Source: Desulfocapsaceae bacterium
GTDB lineage: Bacteria > Desulfobacterota > Desulfobulbia > Desulfobulbales > Desulfocapsaceae
Direction: 5' to 3'
Assembly: GCA_029934775.1 (NCBI GenBank)
Contig: JAOZLO010000088.1
Span: forward strand, 1 to 9,236
DNA length: 9,236 bases
In this document: piece by piece, positions 1 through 6,623 of the stretch
Layout: each line of letters opens with the position of its first letter
Numbering within the stretch: the first letter of the stretch is position 1
Program-made: the position numbers and the translations under genes
Notes under the pieces: generated by a model
What the model saw: the letters and a program-made list of their open reading frames with translations, nothing else
What the model was told of the DNA's origin: nothing
Databases searched by the model: none

Positions 1-719
1 GATATTTCAATAACATTTTCAACAGTTACAGGCAAATACAGTAACTCAACATCTTCATCACGAAGATGGGACAATATTGCTCCATAATCCGTTGCCGTTG
101 GGGATACCGGTATCACATCGGTAATCTGACCTTCGATGGAGCGAAATTTCCGTATAAATGCTTCTGAGAGAGAACTGGAATGATAGCTGGTTGGGTTTTT
201 GAAAACCGCAACCCTGTCAAAGAGCAGTTCATCACGAACAAAGAGAGCTGCAACTGTAGCCTGAAAACTATTGTCAAAACAGATCTGGCTGACAAATTCA
301 GTATCTTTACTTATTTCAGGATGGGTGGCGAGAAGGATCACCGCCGGTGTCTGATACGTATCAGCCATATCATTGACGGCCAAGGCTGATGCACTGCTTG
401 AGGCAACGATAACTGCCACAGCCTTATCTGTTTCAACCAGCTTTTCAAAAGCCTTGACAGCCAGCTCCGGTTCGTTTTTATCATCCTCGACAAGTAACTC
501 AATAGTATCTCCATTATTCAGATAGGGATGCATATGCAATACTGTCCGTATCCCCTCCAGACTGTGTGTTCCCAACACTTTTTCCGGCCCGCTCAGTGGT
601 CCGATAAAACCGATTTTAACACTGTTGCCACTTGCTACTATCTTGTCCCGTTCTTCACTGCAACCAAACAGGAATGCAGCACACAGAAGAATAAACAACA
701 ATTTCAATATCTTACTCAT
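1..719 (-). CDS. ABC-type branched-chain amino acid-like substrate-binding lipoprotein (partial, C-terminus beyond window)
   Basis: The frame stays open from an ATG at 719 to the window edge, giving 239 visible codons of a protein that in this family is usually about 370-400 residues. The N-terminus is a lipoprotein signal: a basic start, a hydrophobic stretch (residues 4-18) and the lipobox L-F-G-C with the lipidated cysteine at residue 20. After a short linker comes VKIGFIGPLSG (about residues 33-43), the usual opening strand of type I periplasmic binding proteins of the LivJ/Peripla_BP_6 type. A segment rich in alternating small residues (VIVASSSASALA, about 93-104) fits the ligand-binding cleft. 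The ligand cannot be read from sequence. It starts 30 bp after the stop of the DUF389 protein, so the two are probably co-transcribed. No permease or ATPase gene is visible, so it may be part of a transporter lying to the left or an orphan sensor-type binding protein. The ribosome binding site is weak. Confidence 0.85.
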   Translation of the reverse strand, partial: MSKILKLLFILLCAAFLFGCSEERDKIVASGNSVKIGFIGPLSGPEKVLGTHSLEGIRTVLHMHPYLNNGDTIELLVEDDKNEPELAVKAFEKLVETDKAVAVIVASSSASALAVNDMADTYQTPAVILLATHPEISKDTEFVSQICFDNSFQATVAALFVRDELLFDRVAVFKNPTSYHSSSLSEAFIRKFRSIEGQITDVIPVSPTATDYGAILSHLRDEDVELLYLPVTVENVIEI

Positions 720-749
720 GATAGTCTCGTAAAATGAAAATATGGATTC

Positions 750-2654
750 TCAGGGGATGTATATAACCTGCATTCTGATCGCAAGTCTGTCAGCAAAGTT
801 GGAATGAATTTTTTCTCTCAACTGGTTCAAATCTTTCCTGGTCAACGGTTCCCGGACAAGAACCCTTACAATAAGCTGTTTTTCATTCCTCTGACGCACG
901 ATATCTGCCCTTTGAACTATAAGATATTTGTCATTCACCAGAAAACGTTCTTGCTGCCAGTTTTTTTCAAGTACTGTATTTTCAACGAGCTCATTATACG
1001 AAAGATAAAGAGGGATACTTATACCAATTAAGAGCAGCAACACAAAAACAGTGCCCAGTTTACCCTGTACCACCGGAGAATATCCAAGGAGTCGAAAGGT
1101 AAAAATAGCTGCCAGAGTTATGCCGATAAGGTTCGTGGAAAACAGCAGGAATGCCTGACCAAAAAAAGGAAGGTCACCCATACCAAGCCCTATTCCTGCA
1201 ACGGCCAGAGGAGGTACCAGGGCCACAGCAATGGACACTCCGGCCAGGCTCTGAAGAATTTTTTTATTCGATTTTGTATAGGCGCCTGCCACTCCGGCAA
1301 CAATAGCTACTCCAAGATCAAGGAGGCTGGGATTGAGACGGGCCTGCATCTCCATGGTTATGGGTTTATGTGGAAATAAAAACGATATGAGGGCGGCAGC
1401 AGTAAGTGCGATTATAATACCCGCTGTAATGGACAACACTGAATGCTTGGAAAGTTTTTTGTCTTGACGCAGAATTCCCATGGCGAGCGACACAATGGGT
1501 GCCATCAAAGGAGCAAGGAGCATGGCACCAATGACTACTGCAGAACTGGATTGATACAGTCCAATGGCGGCAAGCGCAGTACTGAGTACCATCAACACCA
1601 GGTAGGTGGGCTGGATTCTGGCATCTTCCCGCAGAGAAATAAACAGGTCACGAAAACGCTCTTCAGAGGCATAGGAAAAAAATGGGATCCTTTTTTTTAT
1701 GGCCTTTGCCAGCTCTTTATCTGCCGGGAGGTTATTAACCTCAATTCGTTCATGAATCTTGCTCCTCTTTTCAGCTGATTCCCGTAACCCTTCCCCCACG
1801 TTAATACGCACTGCACAGGGAATTGTTTCACAGTGCAGTGGTGTCTGAGTTATCTTCTCTCCATCAATCGCAACCTCGAAGACCTCTTCTGTCTCAATTG
1901 TTATTGTAGAACTCTTGATATATCCGATGGTACTGGGAATCCGTTGACGCTGCCCACGACAGCGAAAGGTCTGATATAAAAAGCTGAAATAGTCGATGAT
2001 GGAAGTAGGCGCGGTAATCACCATGGATATCATTCCATCTGTGAGAGAACTATCATGGGAAATGAGCTGGGAAGCCAGGGTTCGTTTATGATGCTGAACT
2101 ATCATACAGCCGCTGGCTGCGGTTTTGATCACTTTGCCGCTTCCTATGGTAAACTGGAAGGAAAGAAGTCTCATACGCCAGAAACGTAGGGGCGCTTTTA
2201 TTATTGCCAATATTGGACTGATGTCACCTGGGGGATCAATGAGCGGCAGTCTGCCAATTGCCGCTTTAAAAATCAGGATATGTCTATTGCAGAGAATAAC
2301 ATCCATCACCTGTGCATCTTTCCTCAACGCAATTGCAAGAGCATCTTCTGTTTTTTTTGGTAATTCGTAACAGTTACTGAGGTTTCTCTGGTCCTGTGTG
2401 GGAAGCAGACCAATAGTAAAATCATATCCCATATTCAGTGCCATAACCGATTTTATCATATCCATCGGAGCTGCTACTACAACATGGCTGCACTGCTGCA
2501 GGTATTGTTCGGGCCTGTCCAGAAAATCCCGTAAAAGAACGGGAGTTATCCGGCTGTTAAAGGGGTTGCTGACAACCTGGTCAATCAACTCCTGTGTATC
2601 CGGAACATAGAGGAAAAATGCTGCTGTTACATATGATTCCATAATATTACTCAT
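750..2654 (-). CDS. Fusion of a diacylglycerol-kinase-like (pseudokinase?) domain with a DUF389 / TIGR00341-type membrane domain
   Basis: This is a 634-residue protein. Residues about 330-525 match the DUF389 membrane family: EERFRDLFISLREDARIQPT, then hydrophobic helices near 350-366, 370-393, 405-426, 445-458, 468-490 and 498-521, with conserved-looking VIGAMLLAPLMAPI (374-387) and VALVPPLAVAGIG (477-489). One more helix lies at about 535-552, followed by a soluble tail (555-634). The first 290 residues resemble the diacylglycerol/YegS lipid kinase fold: GLLP (82-85), DVILCNRHILIFKAAIG (118-134), TDGMISMVI (205-213) and VAIDGEKI (261-268, the family's DGE region). However, the ATP-binding GGDGT motif is replaced by about AAPMDM (61-66), and the usual GTGNDFA by QDQRNLS (87-93). 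The N-terminal half is therefore probably not an active kinase and may bind a ligand or regulate the membrane part. DUF389 function is not well established. Start ATG 2654 is preceded by a modest GTAGGT; ATG 2642 is an alternative. Confidence 0.85.
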   Translation of the reverse strand: MSNIMESYVTAAFFLYVPDTQELIDQVVSNPFNSRITPVLLRDFLDRPEQYLQQCSHVVVAAPMDMIKSVMALNMGYDFTIGLLPTQDQRNLSNCYELPKKTEDALAIALRKDAQVMDVILCNRHILIFKAAIGRLPLIDPPGDISPILAIIKAPLRFWRMRLLSFQFTIGSGKVIKTAASGCMIVQHHKRTLASQLISHDSSLTDGMISMVITAPTSIIDYFSFLYQTFRCRGQRQRIPSTIGYIKSSTITIETEEVFEVAIDGEKITQTPLHCETIPCAVRINVGEGLRESAEKRSKIHERIEVNNLPADKELAKAIKKRIPFFSYASEERFRDLFISLREDARIQPTYLVLMVLSTALAAIGLYQSSSAVVIGAMLLAPLMAPIVSLAMGILRQDKKLSKHSVLSITAGIIIALTAAALISFLFPHKPITMEMQARLNPSLLDLGVAIVAGVAGAYTKSNKKILQSLAGVSIAVALVPPLAVAGIGLGMGDLPFFGQAFLLFSTNLIGITLAAIFTFRLLGYSPVVQGKLGTVFVLLLLIGISIPLYLSYNELVENTVLEKNWQQERFLVNDKYLIVQRADIVRQRNEKQLIVRVLVREPLTRKDLNQLREKIHSNFADRLAIRMQVIYIP

Positions 2655-2664
2655 AGTATGTACC

Positions 2665-2687
2665 TACAGGCAGGCCGGTGCCCTGTA
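2665..2687 (-). promoter_or_regulatory. Short hairpin directly upstream of the DUF389 fusion gene
   Basis: TACAGG at 2665-2670 is the reverse complement of CCTGTA at 2682-2687, with an 11-nt GC-rich loop. On the minus-strand transcript the hairpin ends immediately before the GGT of the presumed ribosome binding site, 10 nt from the start codon at 2654. It could influence translation of this gene or act as a processing or attenuation point between it and the AEC transporter gene 92 bp upstream. There is no T-run, so it is not a standard terminator. It may be chance. Confidence 0.3.
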
Positions 2688-2746
2688 AACAGTTACAAGT
2701 ACGGAGGTTAGCGAAGTTCAGAAGTTCACCCCATGAGTAGTTAGCA

Positions 2747-3625
2747 TTAAAGAATATACCATAAGAGCGCAGGCAGGGCCGTAAATCCAAGCAAGGTCGA
2801 AACAACGACAATTCCTGCAACTTCCTCAGGCCGTTGATCATAAACCTGGGCAAAAAGATAGCAGAAAACCGCTGCGGGCATTGAACATTGTAAAATCACC
2901 ACACCTGCGGCCGGACCAGAGAGATTCATCAAGGAGACCAGTGCAACTCCAACACCAAATCCCATACCCAGGCGTAAAAGAGACAGAAAGACAGGTTTCT
3001 TCAGTCGCTGGATTTTCAATCGTGACAGCGACACACCAAGAGTAAACAACATCAGTGGAATGGTCAAATCCCCGATCAATTTTGTGGTATTATACAACCA
3101 CTCCGGAACCCGGGTTCCGGTGAACAGGAAGAAGGCTGCCAGAATTGTTGCCGGAATAATGGGCATTTTAACAAGAGCCTTAGGTGAAAAACTCCCTGCA
3201 ACAAAGGCGGCCCCCACCGTCATCTGAAAAACAACATAAATAGCAAAAAAAGTTACCGCAAGGGCCAGTCCCTCTTCGTCAAAAGCGAGATAACATAAAG
3301 GTAAACCAACGTTACCTACATTAGGAAAACTCAAAGCCTGCAGGTAGACACGCTGCGGCAGACTGAAAACGGCCAAAACCAACGCACCAATGATAATGAA
3401 AGCTACATTGGCAAAAATTGCGGCAAGTACCATGCTCAGCAAGGTGTCAGAAGCCAGTTGTACAGCGGACAAAGAATAAAAGAGCAGACAGGGAGTACCG
3501 AAATAAGTGACAAGAGAGGTTATAAGTTCAGTATCATAGGATTTACCACCTCTTACCCAGCAAAACCCAATGCAGACACAGACAAATACAGGTGTCAAAA
3601 TTGAGGCTATGGCAGAAAACATCAT
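2747..3625 (-). CDS. AEC family (auxin efflux carrier-like) membrane transporter
   Basis: The protein has 292 residues and is almost entirely hydrophobic, with about ten predicted membrane helices. Family marks are NVGNVGLPLCYLAF (102-115, the N-x-G-x-x-GLPL motif of the first half), LIGDLTIPLMLFTLGVSLS (183-201, start of the second repeat) and CSMPAAVF (247-254). This matches the Mem_trans/AEC family. Bacterial members are inner-membrane carriers, several of which move malonate, malate or other small carboxylates; the substrate here cannot be told. Length is slightly short of the usual 300-320 but complete. There are two consecutive ATG codons, at 3625 and 3622. AAGAAG lies 2 nt before the first and 5 nt before the second, so the second may be used. 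A stop codon just upstream in frame excludes an N-terminal extension. It is transcribed away from the plus-strand membrane protein gene and is first of a probable three-gene minus-strand run. Confidence 0.9.
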   Translation of the reverse strand: MMFSAIASILTPVFVCVCIGFCWVRGGKSYDTELITSLVTYFGTPCLLFYSLSAVQLASDTLLSMVLAAIFANVAFIIIGALVLAVFSLPQRVYLQALSFPNVGNVGLPLCYLAFDEEGLALAVTFFAIYVVFQMTVGAAFVAGSFSPKALVKMPIIPATILAAFFLFTGTRVPEWLYNTTKLIGDLTIPLMLFTLGVSLSRLKIQRLKKPVFLSLLRLGMGFGVGVALVSLMNLSGPAAGVVILQCSMPAAVFCYLFAQVYDQRPEEVAGIVVVSTLLGFTALPALLWYIL

Positions 3626-3757
3626 ATCTTCTTATTCCCGGTTTATTAAATCCGTATCACTTGTCAAAACTATCCCGAACCACGGCGAAATATACTCTTC
3701 TTGTACATCTACTGCATCAAAGAAGCAGACTTTTTCTCCTTACCACTGGTTTTTCAA

Positions 3758-3800
3758 TTGATTTTCTTTAATTTTGTTCAAAATTAGTATGAAAAATCAA
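3758..3800. promoter_or_regulatory. Nested palindrome in the divergent intergenic region (candidate operator)
   Basis: An inner perfect inverted repeat, TAATTTTG (3769-3776) and CAAAATTA (3779-3786) around a 2-nt centre, lies inside an outer pair, TTGATTTT (3758-3765) and AAAATCAA (3793-3800). The outer arms are slightly off-centre. The element sits between the divergent AEC transporter and the 225-residue membrane protein, about 133 bp from the first and 106 bp from the second. The 2-nt centre favours a protein-binding DNA dyad over an RNA hairpin. AT-rich DNA produces such repeats by chance more often, so this is only a candidate. I see no convincing -35/-10 pair elsewhere in 3626-3905. Confidence 0.35.
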
Positions 3801-3814
3801 ACAACTATGGTTTA

Positions 3815-3931
3815 ATGAACCGCAATTCATTTGTAATGAAAATATTCATGCCTCAGGCTGTAGCGTTAACAAAGATGACAACAGATCAAAATAATCCAGA
3901 ACTTCTTGTCTTTTTTCACTCAGATTGTTGA
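3815..3931 (+). CDS. Short open frame overlapping the start of the 225-residue protein (possible frameshifted N-terminus)
   Basis: The frame opens with ATG at 3815, has further in-frame ATGs at 3836, 3848 and 3875, and stops with TGA at 3929-3931. It encodes at most 38 residues. Its last part, MTTDQNNPELLVFF, runs into the T6 tract at 3911-3916. There a +1 shift would join it to TQIVDQLNNEL of the next frame and supply a normal ATG start to a gene that otherwise has only a poorly placed TTG. No clear ribosome binding site precedes any of the ATGs. It could equally be chance open frame, a leader peptide, or the mark of a one-base insertion in the assembly. Confidence 0.25.
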   Translation: MNRNSFVMKIFMPQAVALTKMTTDQNNPELLVFFHSDC

Positions 3932-4583
3932 TCAATTAAACAACGAGTTATCACCTATATCGATGATATCCGGACAACGATCAGTCGCAATCCTCTTGCC
4001 AATTACTCTTTTCTTCTTGATTAGTTACTTCCTGATGCCCTATTTCCGGGCATATGACAAGATCGAACAGAGCAGAGAGGCATCGACCATCAGAATTAAC
4101 TCGCTGAGTGTCATAGAGGAATCTTTTGTAAACAGTACTGCCCCTCTCCCCGTTTCAACTCCTTCTTTAGTAGCTGATAATGACCAGACTGGACAGAGCC
4201 TGGAGCTGGATCAGGCTCATTCATTACAGGTTAAAATGTACGGCGACAGAGCGTTTCTCGATGAACAATATTTGTTTGATCCTTCTGAAAAAATGTTTCT
4301 GGTCATGGAATTTAACCAGCTGAAGGCCGGGGAGCATAATCTGCTGGCCCTGTGGAAATCTCCCAACGGCCAACTCGTTAATTCCTCCAGACATAGTATC
4401 TCACTGACCAGGCAGTCGCCGAAACATCGCTCCTATTTCTGGTTAAAACTTATTCGAAATGGACTATTTACTGAGATGTTGACAGGTAACGACTACAAGG
4501 GAGATATCCACGGCAGATGGGATGCCGAAATATATCTCGATGGTGCCAGGATAACGATACAACATTTTATGATCCATAACTGA
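3906..4583 (+). CDS. Single-pass membrane protein with a beta-rich extracytoplasmic domain, function unknown
   Basis: The 225-residue reading starts at TTG 3906. A short cytoplasmic N-terminus is followed by one membrane helix (VAILLPITLFFLISYFLMPYF, about 27-47). Then come a charged stretch, a low-complexity linker rich in S, T, P and N (about 75-105), and a C-terminal domain (about 106-222). This domain alternates hydrophobic and polar residues and ends in WDAEIYLDGARITIQHFMI, the W-x-x-x-x-Y-x-x-G ... F pattern common in Ig-like or other beta-sandwich domains outside the membrane. I do not recognise a named family. The start is uncertain: no good ribosome binding site precedes the TTG. An in-frame ATG at 3963 would still keep the membrane helix. 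An overlapping upstream frame (ATG 3815, 3836, 3848 or 3875, stop at 3929-3931) could be the true N-terminus if a +1 shift occurs at the T6 run 3911-3916. A hairpin terminator follows the stop. Confidence 0.7.
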   Translation: MSFFTQIVDQLNNELSPISMISGQRSVAILLPITLFFLISYFLMPYFRAYDKIEQSREASTIRINSLSVIEESFVNSTAPLPVSTPSLVADNDQTGQSLELDQAHSLQVKMYGDRAFLDEQYLFDPSEKMFLVMEFNQLKAGEHNLLALWKSPNGQLVNSSRHSISLTRQSPKHRSYFWLKLIRNGLFTEMLTGNDYKGDIHGRWDAEIYLDGARITIQHFMIHN

Positions 4584-4607
4584 CGCTGTGCGACATAATG
4601 CCCTTCG

Positions 4608-4644
4608 GACAGGCTTAAGGCTAACAACCTAAAGTCTGGCTTTT
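4608..4644 (+). terminator. Rho-independent terminator after the 225-residue membrane protein gene
   Basis: GACAGGCTTAAGG (4608-4620) pairs with CCTAAAGTCTGGC (4628-4640) across a 7-nt loop, with 11 of 13 positions paired if one G-U is counted. The stem is followed at once by TTTT. It lies 25 nt past the stop codon at 4583, the usual place. The T-run is short, so termination may be partial. Confidence 0.6.
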
Positions 4645-4650
4645 GCTGAT

Positions 4651-4669
4651 GGAAAAACTTTGTTTTTCC
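4651..4669. repeat. Perfect 8-bp inverted repeat with 3-nt loop
   Basis: GGAAAAAC (4651-4658) and GTTTTTCC (4662-4669) form a perfect palindrome around TTT, 7 nt past the terminator's T-run. The T-rich right arm could help as a second, back-up termination hairpin for plus-strand transcripts. It could also be a regulatory site upstream of the lipoprotein gene. No T-run follows the stem. Confidence 0.4.
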
Positions 4670-4740
4670 GATACATCAAGATATTGAACAGTTACATAAA
4701 TATTTACAATACAAAACAAACAACAGTAATTTACTGATAC

Positions 4741-4746
4741 TATAAT
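4741..4746 (+). promoter_or_regulatory. Candidate -10 box for the small lipoprotein gene
   Basis: TATAAT is a perfect sigma-70-type -10 hexamer, 20 nt before the start codon, in strongly AT-rich DNA. No good -35 is found at 16-18 nt spacing, so it would have to be weak or activator-dependent. The ribosome binding site GAGG (4756-4759) lies 7 nt before ATG 4767. Confidence 0.4.
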
Positions 4747-4766
4747 TTTTCTTTCGAGGTTGATTC

Positions 4767-5252
4767 ATGAAAAAAATATCCAGACTTTTTTTGCTGCCGG
4801 CACTTATCCTGTTACTCAGTGGTTGCAGTGAACAATGGGACGATTTAGTCGATTCTGTCAGTGGTTCAGGAGACGATGCTCCTGCTCCCATAAAAGAGGT
4901 TGCAGTAGTAGAGCCAGAAGTGCAGACGGAACCGGAGCCAGTAGTACAGACGGAACCTGAGCCAGAGGTAGAAGTGGAACCGGAAGTCAGCAAATATGAA
5001 ACCGAATTTCACCACACCTCTACTGGTTCGAGCGATGGCGGCAAATCACTGGTACTGTGTCCGGGACAGAATATAATGTTTGACTCCTGCTCTGTTGGGT
5101 CTGTAAGCATTCCATATCATGGCAAGGACGATGGACGGTTGAGCTATTGGAACATGCGTGAGGAACCAAGAGGTGATATCGTATGTGAAAAAGATGGTAA
5201 GACTTACAGATTTAAAGCCGATTCAATGCAGGTATACGGCAGTTGCCGTTAG
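4767..5252 (+). CDS. Small outer-envelope lipoprotein with EP-rich repeat and four-cysteine domain, function unknown
   Basis: The protein has 161 residues. It begins with a clear lipoprotein signal (MKKISRLFLLPALILLLSGC): basic start, hydrophobic core, lipobox L-S-G-C, lipidated cysteine at residue 20. An acidic segment follows, then a proline/glutamate-rich spacer (about 43-75) containing three 8-residue copies of the EPEVQTEP type. Such spacers act as extended, stiff linkers. The C-terminal domain (about 78-161) has four cysteines (98, 108, 140, 160) that could form two disulfides outside the cytoplasm, with short conserved-looking stretches LVLCPGQNIMFDSC and VCEKDGKTYRFKADSMQVYGSC. I do not recognise the family. 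The ATG at 4767 has a good GAGG ribosome binding site. It is probably a one-gene unit, since a terminator lies before it and a convergent gene follows. Confidence 0.85.
   Translation: MKKISRLFLLPALILLLSGCSEQWDDLVDSVSGSGDDAPAPIKEVAVVEPEVQTEPEPVVQTEPEPEVEVEPEVSKYETEFHHTSTGSSDGGKSLVLCPGQNIMFDSCSVGSVSIPYHGKDDGRLSYWNMREEPRGDIVCEKDGKTYRFKADSMQVYGSCR
4911..4982 (+). repeat. Three tandem 24-bp repeats inside the lipoprotein gene
   Basis: Three consecutive 24-bp units (4911-4934, 4935-4958, 4959-4982) encode EPEVQTEP, EPVVQTEP and EPEVEVEP, residues 49-72. The first two units are nearly identical at the DNA level; the third has diverged. The unit length is a multiple of three, so gain or loss of copies would change linker length without breaking the frame. 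Confidence 0.8.
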
Positions 5253-5282
5253 TATCTGAACAAAAACTCACACGTACTGTTT

Positions 5283-5376
5283 TCTGACAATGACAGAGAG
5301 ATTGGGCGAAACGACATTGTCAGACAGCTCCCCGCGGACGTCTGACAATAGCTCTCTGTTGAAGCCCCGTCAACAG
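5283..5376. repeat. Overlapping inverted repeats in the convergent spacer (possible bidirectional terminator or binding sites)
   Basis: The spacer 5253-5382 between the convergent lipoprotein and reductase genes holds several competing dyads. TCTGACAATG (5283-5292) pairs with CATTGTCAGA (5315-5324). ATTGTCAGAC (5316-5325) pairs with GTCTGACAAT (5340-5349). ACAGAGAG (5293-5300) pairs with CTCTCTGT (5352-5359). CTGTTGA (5356-5362) pairs with TCAACAG (5370-5376). All are perfect. The middle arm can pair with either neighbour, so two alternative folds exist. There is no T-run, so a simple intrinsic terminator is not obvious in either direction, although hairpins here could still stop convergent transcription. 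Confidence 0.6.
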
Positions 5377-5382
5377 TTGGGC

Positions 5383-6585
5383 TTACTCAACCTTGAACAT
5401 CCGCTTCGCCTTGACTATTCTTTCCTGTAAATCAGGCCCCTCCAGTTCATCAACAATACTCGCCAGTAAATCCGGTATTTGGAGCTGTTGTGGACATTTT
5501 TCCACGCATTCACCGCACTCCACACACTGGGATGCAAATCCTGGCTCACCAGCGATCAATGCTCCGCTCATCCCCAAAGCATAAGAGAGTTTTGCCCCCT
5601 CTATGTCACCAAACATATGCATTTTATTGAATACTTCAAAAATTTTGGGGATCTTTACACCTTCGGGACAGGGCAGGCAATACCCACACCCCGTGCAGTT
5701 CACTTTCATCAGTTCCTGATACTTCAGGGCAGCTCGTTCCACGACCTCAAGATCTGCGTCCGATAGAGAACCTGGTCTCGCCCCATCTGCAATAGTAAGG
5801 TTTTCTTCAATATGGGCCTCCTCGTTCATTCCTGAAAGCACTAATGTAACCTCCGGGTGATTCCATACCCAACGCAATGCCCATTCCACAGAGGTACGCT
5901 TTTTTTCTGCCGTATTCCAGATCTCTTTAACCGCAGGTGGTGGCACAGGCAGGCCGATGTTCCCTCCGCGGAGCGGCTCCATAACCACCACTCCGATATT
6001 TCTAGACGCTGCATACTTCAAGCCCTCTGTTCCTGCCTGGTATTCCTGATCAAGGAAATTGTACTGAATCTGAGAGACCACCCAGGGGTATTCATCGACA
6101 ATCCGCTTAAAATCTTCGACCGGACCATGAAAAGAGAAACCTGAATTAACAATACGGCCATCCCCAAGAGCCTTGCTGAGAAAATCGATGACCCCGAGTT
6201 CTTTTAAACGATCCCAGGACGTTCCATCAAGCGCATGGAGCAGGTAATAATCAATACGATCCGTCTTCAACCTGTCTAGCTGCCGATCGAGATAATTGTC
6301 CATATCACTTCGACTTTTAATCATCCAAGAAGGAAGTTTTGTGGCAATCCTGACCTTCTCTCGATATCCGTCTTCCAGAGCCCGTCCGAGAAACCCCTCA
6401 CTCTTCCCCCCATGATAAGGCCATGCCGTGTCCAGATAGTTCACCCCGTTATCCACAGCATGGCGAATCTGGCGGATTGCTCTCTCTTCGTCAATAGTTC
6501 GATCCTTTGAAATGGGCAGCCGCATACATCCAAAACCCAATATCGACAATCTATCTCCATTCTTCGGTATTGTTCTGTATAGCAT
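5383..6585 (-). CDS. Aldo/keto reductase with C-terminal 4Fe-4S ferredoxin domain
   Basis: The protein has 400 residues in two parts. Residues 1-285 form an aldo/keto reductase barrel with the catalytic tetrad visible as D52 and Y57 (LDTAWPYHGG), K83 (ATKLP) and H117 (YYLLHALD). The family reduces carbonyls with NAD(P)H. Residues about 290-400 carry two cysteine clusters: C297, C300, C303, C306 followed by P, and C354, C357, C360, C364 followed by P, which fits two 4Fe-4S centres. Such fused reductases are common in anaerobes. The iron-sulfur part probably passes electrons to or from an unknown partner; the substrate is unknown. The ATG at 6585 has a near-perfect ribosome binding site, TAAGGAGGT (6592-6600), 6 nt upstream. 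It begins 38 bp after the stop of the sigma-54 activator gene on the same strand, so the two are very likely co-transcribed. Confidence 0.93.
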   Translation of the reverse strand: MLYRTIPKNGDRLSILGFGCMRLPISKDRTIDEERAIRQIRHAVDNGVNYLDTAWPYHGGKSEGFLGRALEDGYREKVRIATKLPSWMIKSRSDMDNYLDRQLDRLKTDRIDYYLLHALDGTSWDRLKELGVIDFLSKALGDGRIVNSGFSFHGPVEDFKRIVDEYPWVVSQIQYNFLDQEYQAGTEGLKYAASRNIGVVVMEPLRGGNIGLPVPPPAVKEIWNTAEKKRTSVEWALRWVWNHPEVTLVLSGMNEEAHIEENLTIADGARPGSLSDADLEVVERAALKYQELMKVNCTGCGYCLPCPEGVKIPKIFEVFNKMHMFGDIEGAKLSYALGMSGALIAGEPGFASQCVECGECVEKCPQQLQIPDLLASIVDELEGPDLQERIVKAKRMFKVE

Positions 6586-6591
6586 GTTTTT

Positions 6592-6600
6592 ACCTCCTTA
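6592..6600 (-). promoter_or_regulatory. Strong ribosome binding site of the aldo/keto reductase gene
   Basis: TAAGGAGGT on the minus strand, 6 nt before the ATG at 6585, is almost fully complementary to the 16S rRNA 3' end. It is much stronger than any site seen before the activator gene upstream. The enzyme should therefore be made in greater amounts than its regulator from a shared transcript. Confidence 0.8.
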
Positions 6601-6623
6601 CTTGCCTGGTTGAATGGCAGTAT

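Noticed and set aside
113..737. Short open frames at 113-295 (minus), 180-389 (plus) and 528-737 (plus)
   Set aside because: The minus-strand frame from 719 through the window edge encodes a convincing lipoprotein signal and a type I binding-protein fold; the others are shadows of it.
3411..3430. TGGCAAAAATTGCGG as a second sigma-54 promoter
   Set aside because: The GG and GC are 8 nt apart instead of 10, and the site lies inside the AEC transporter gene.
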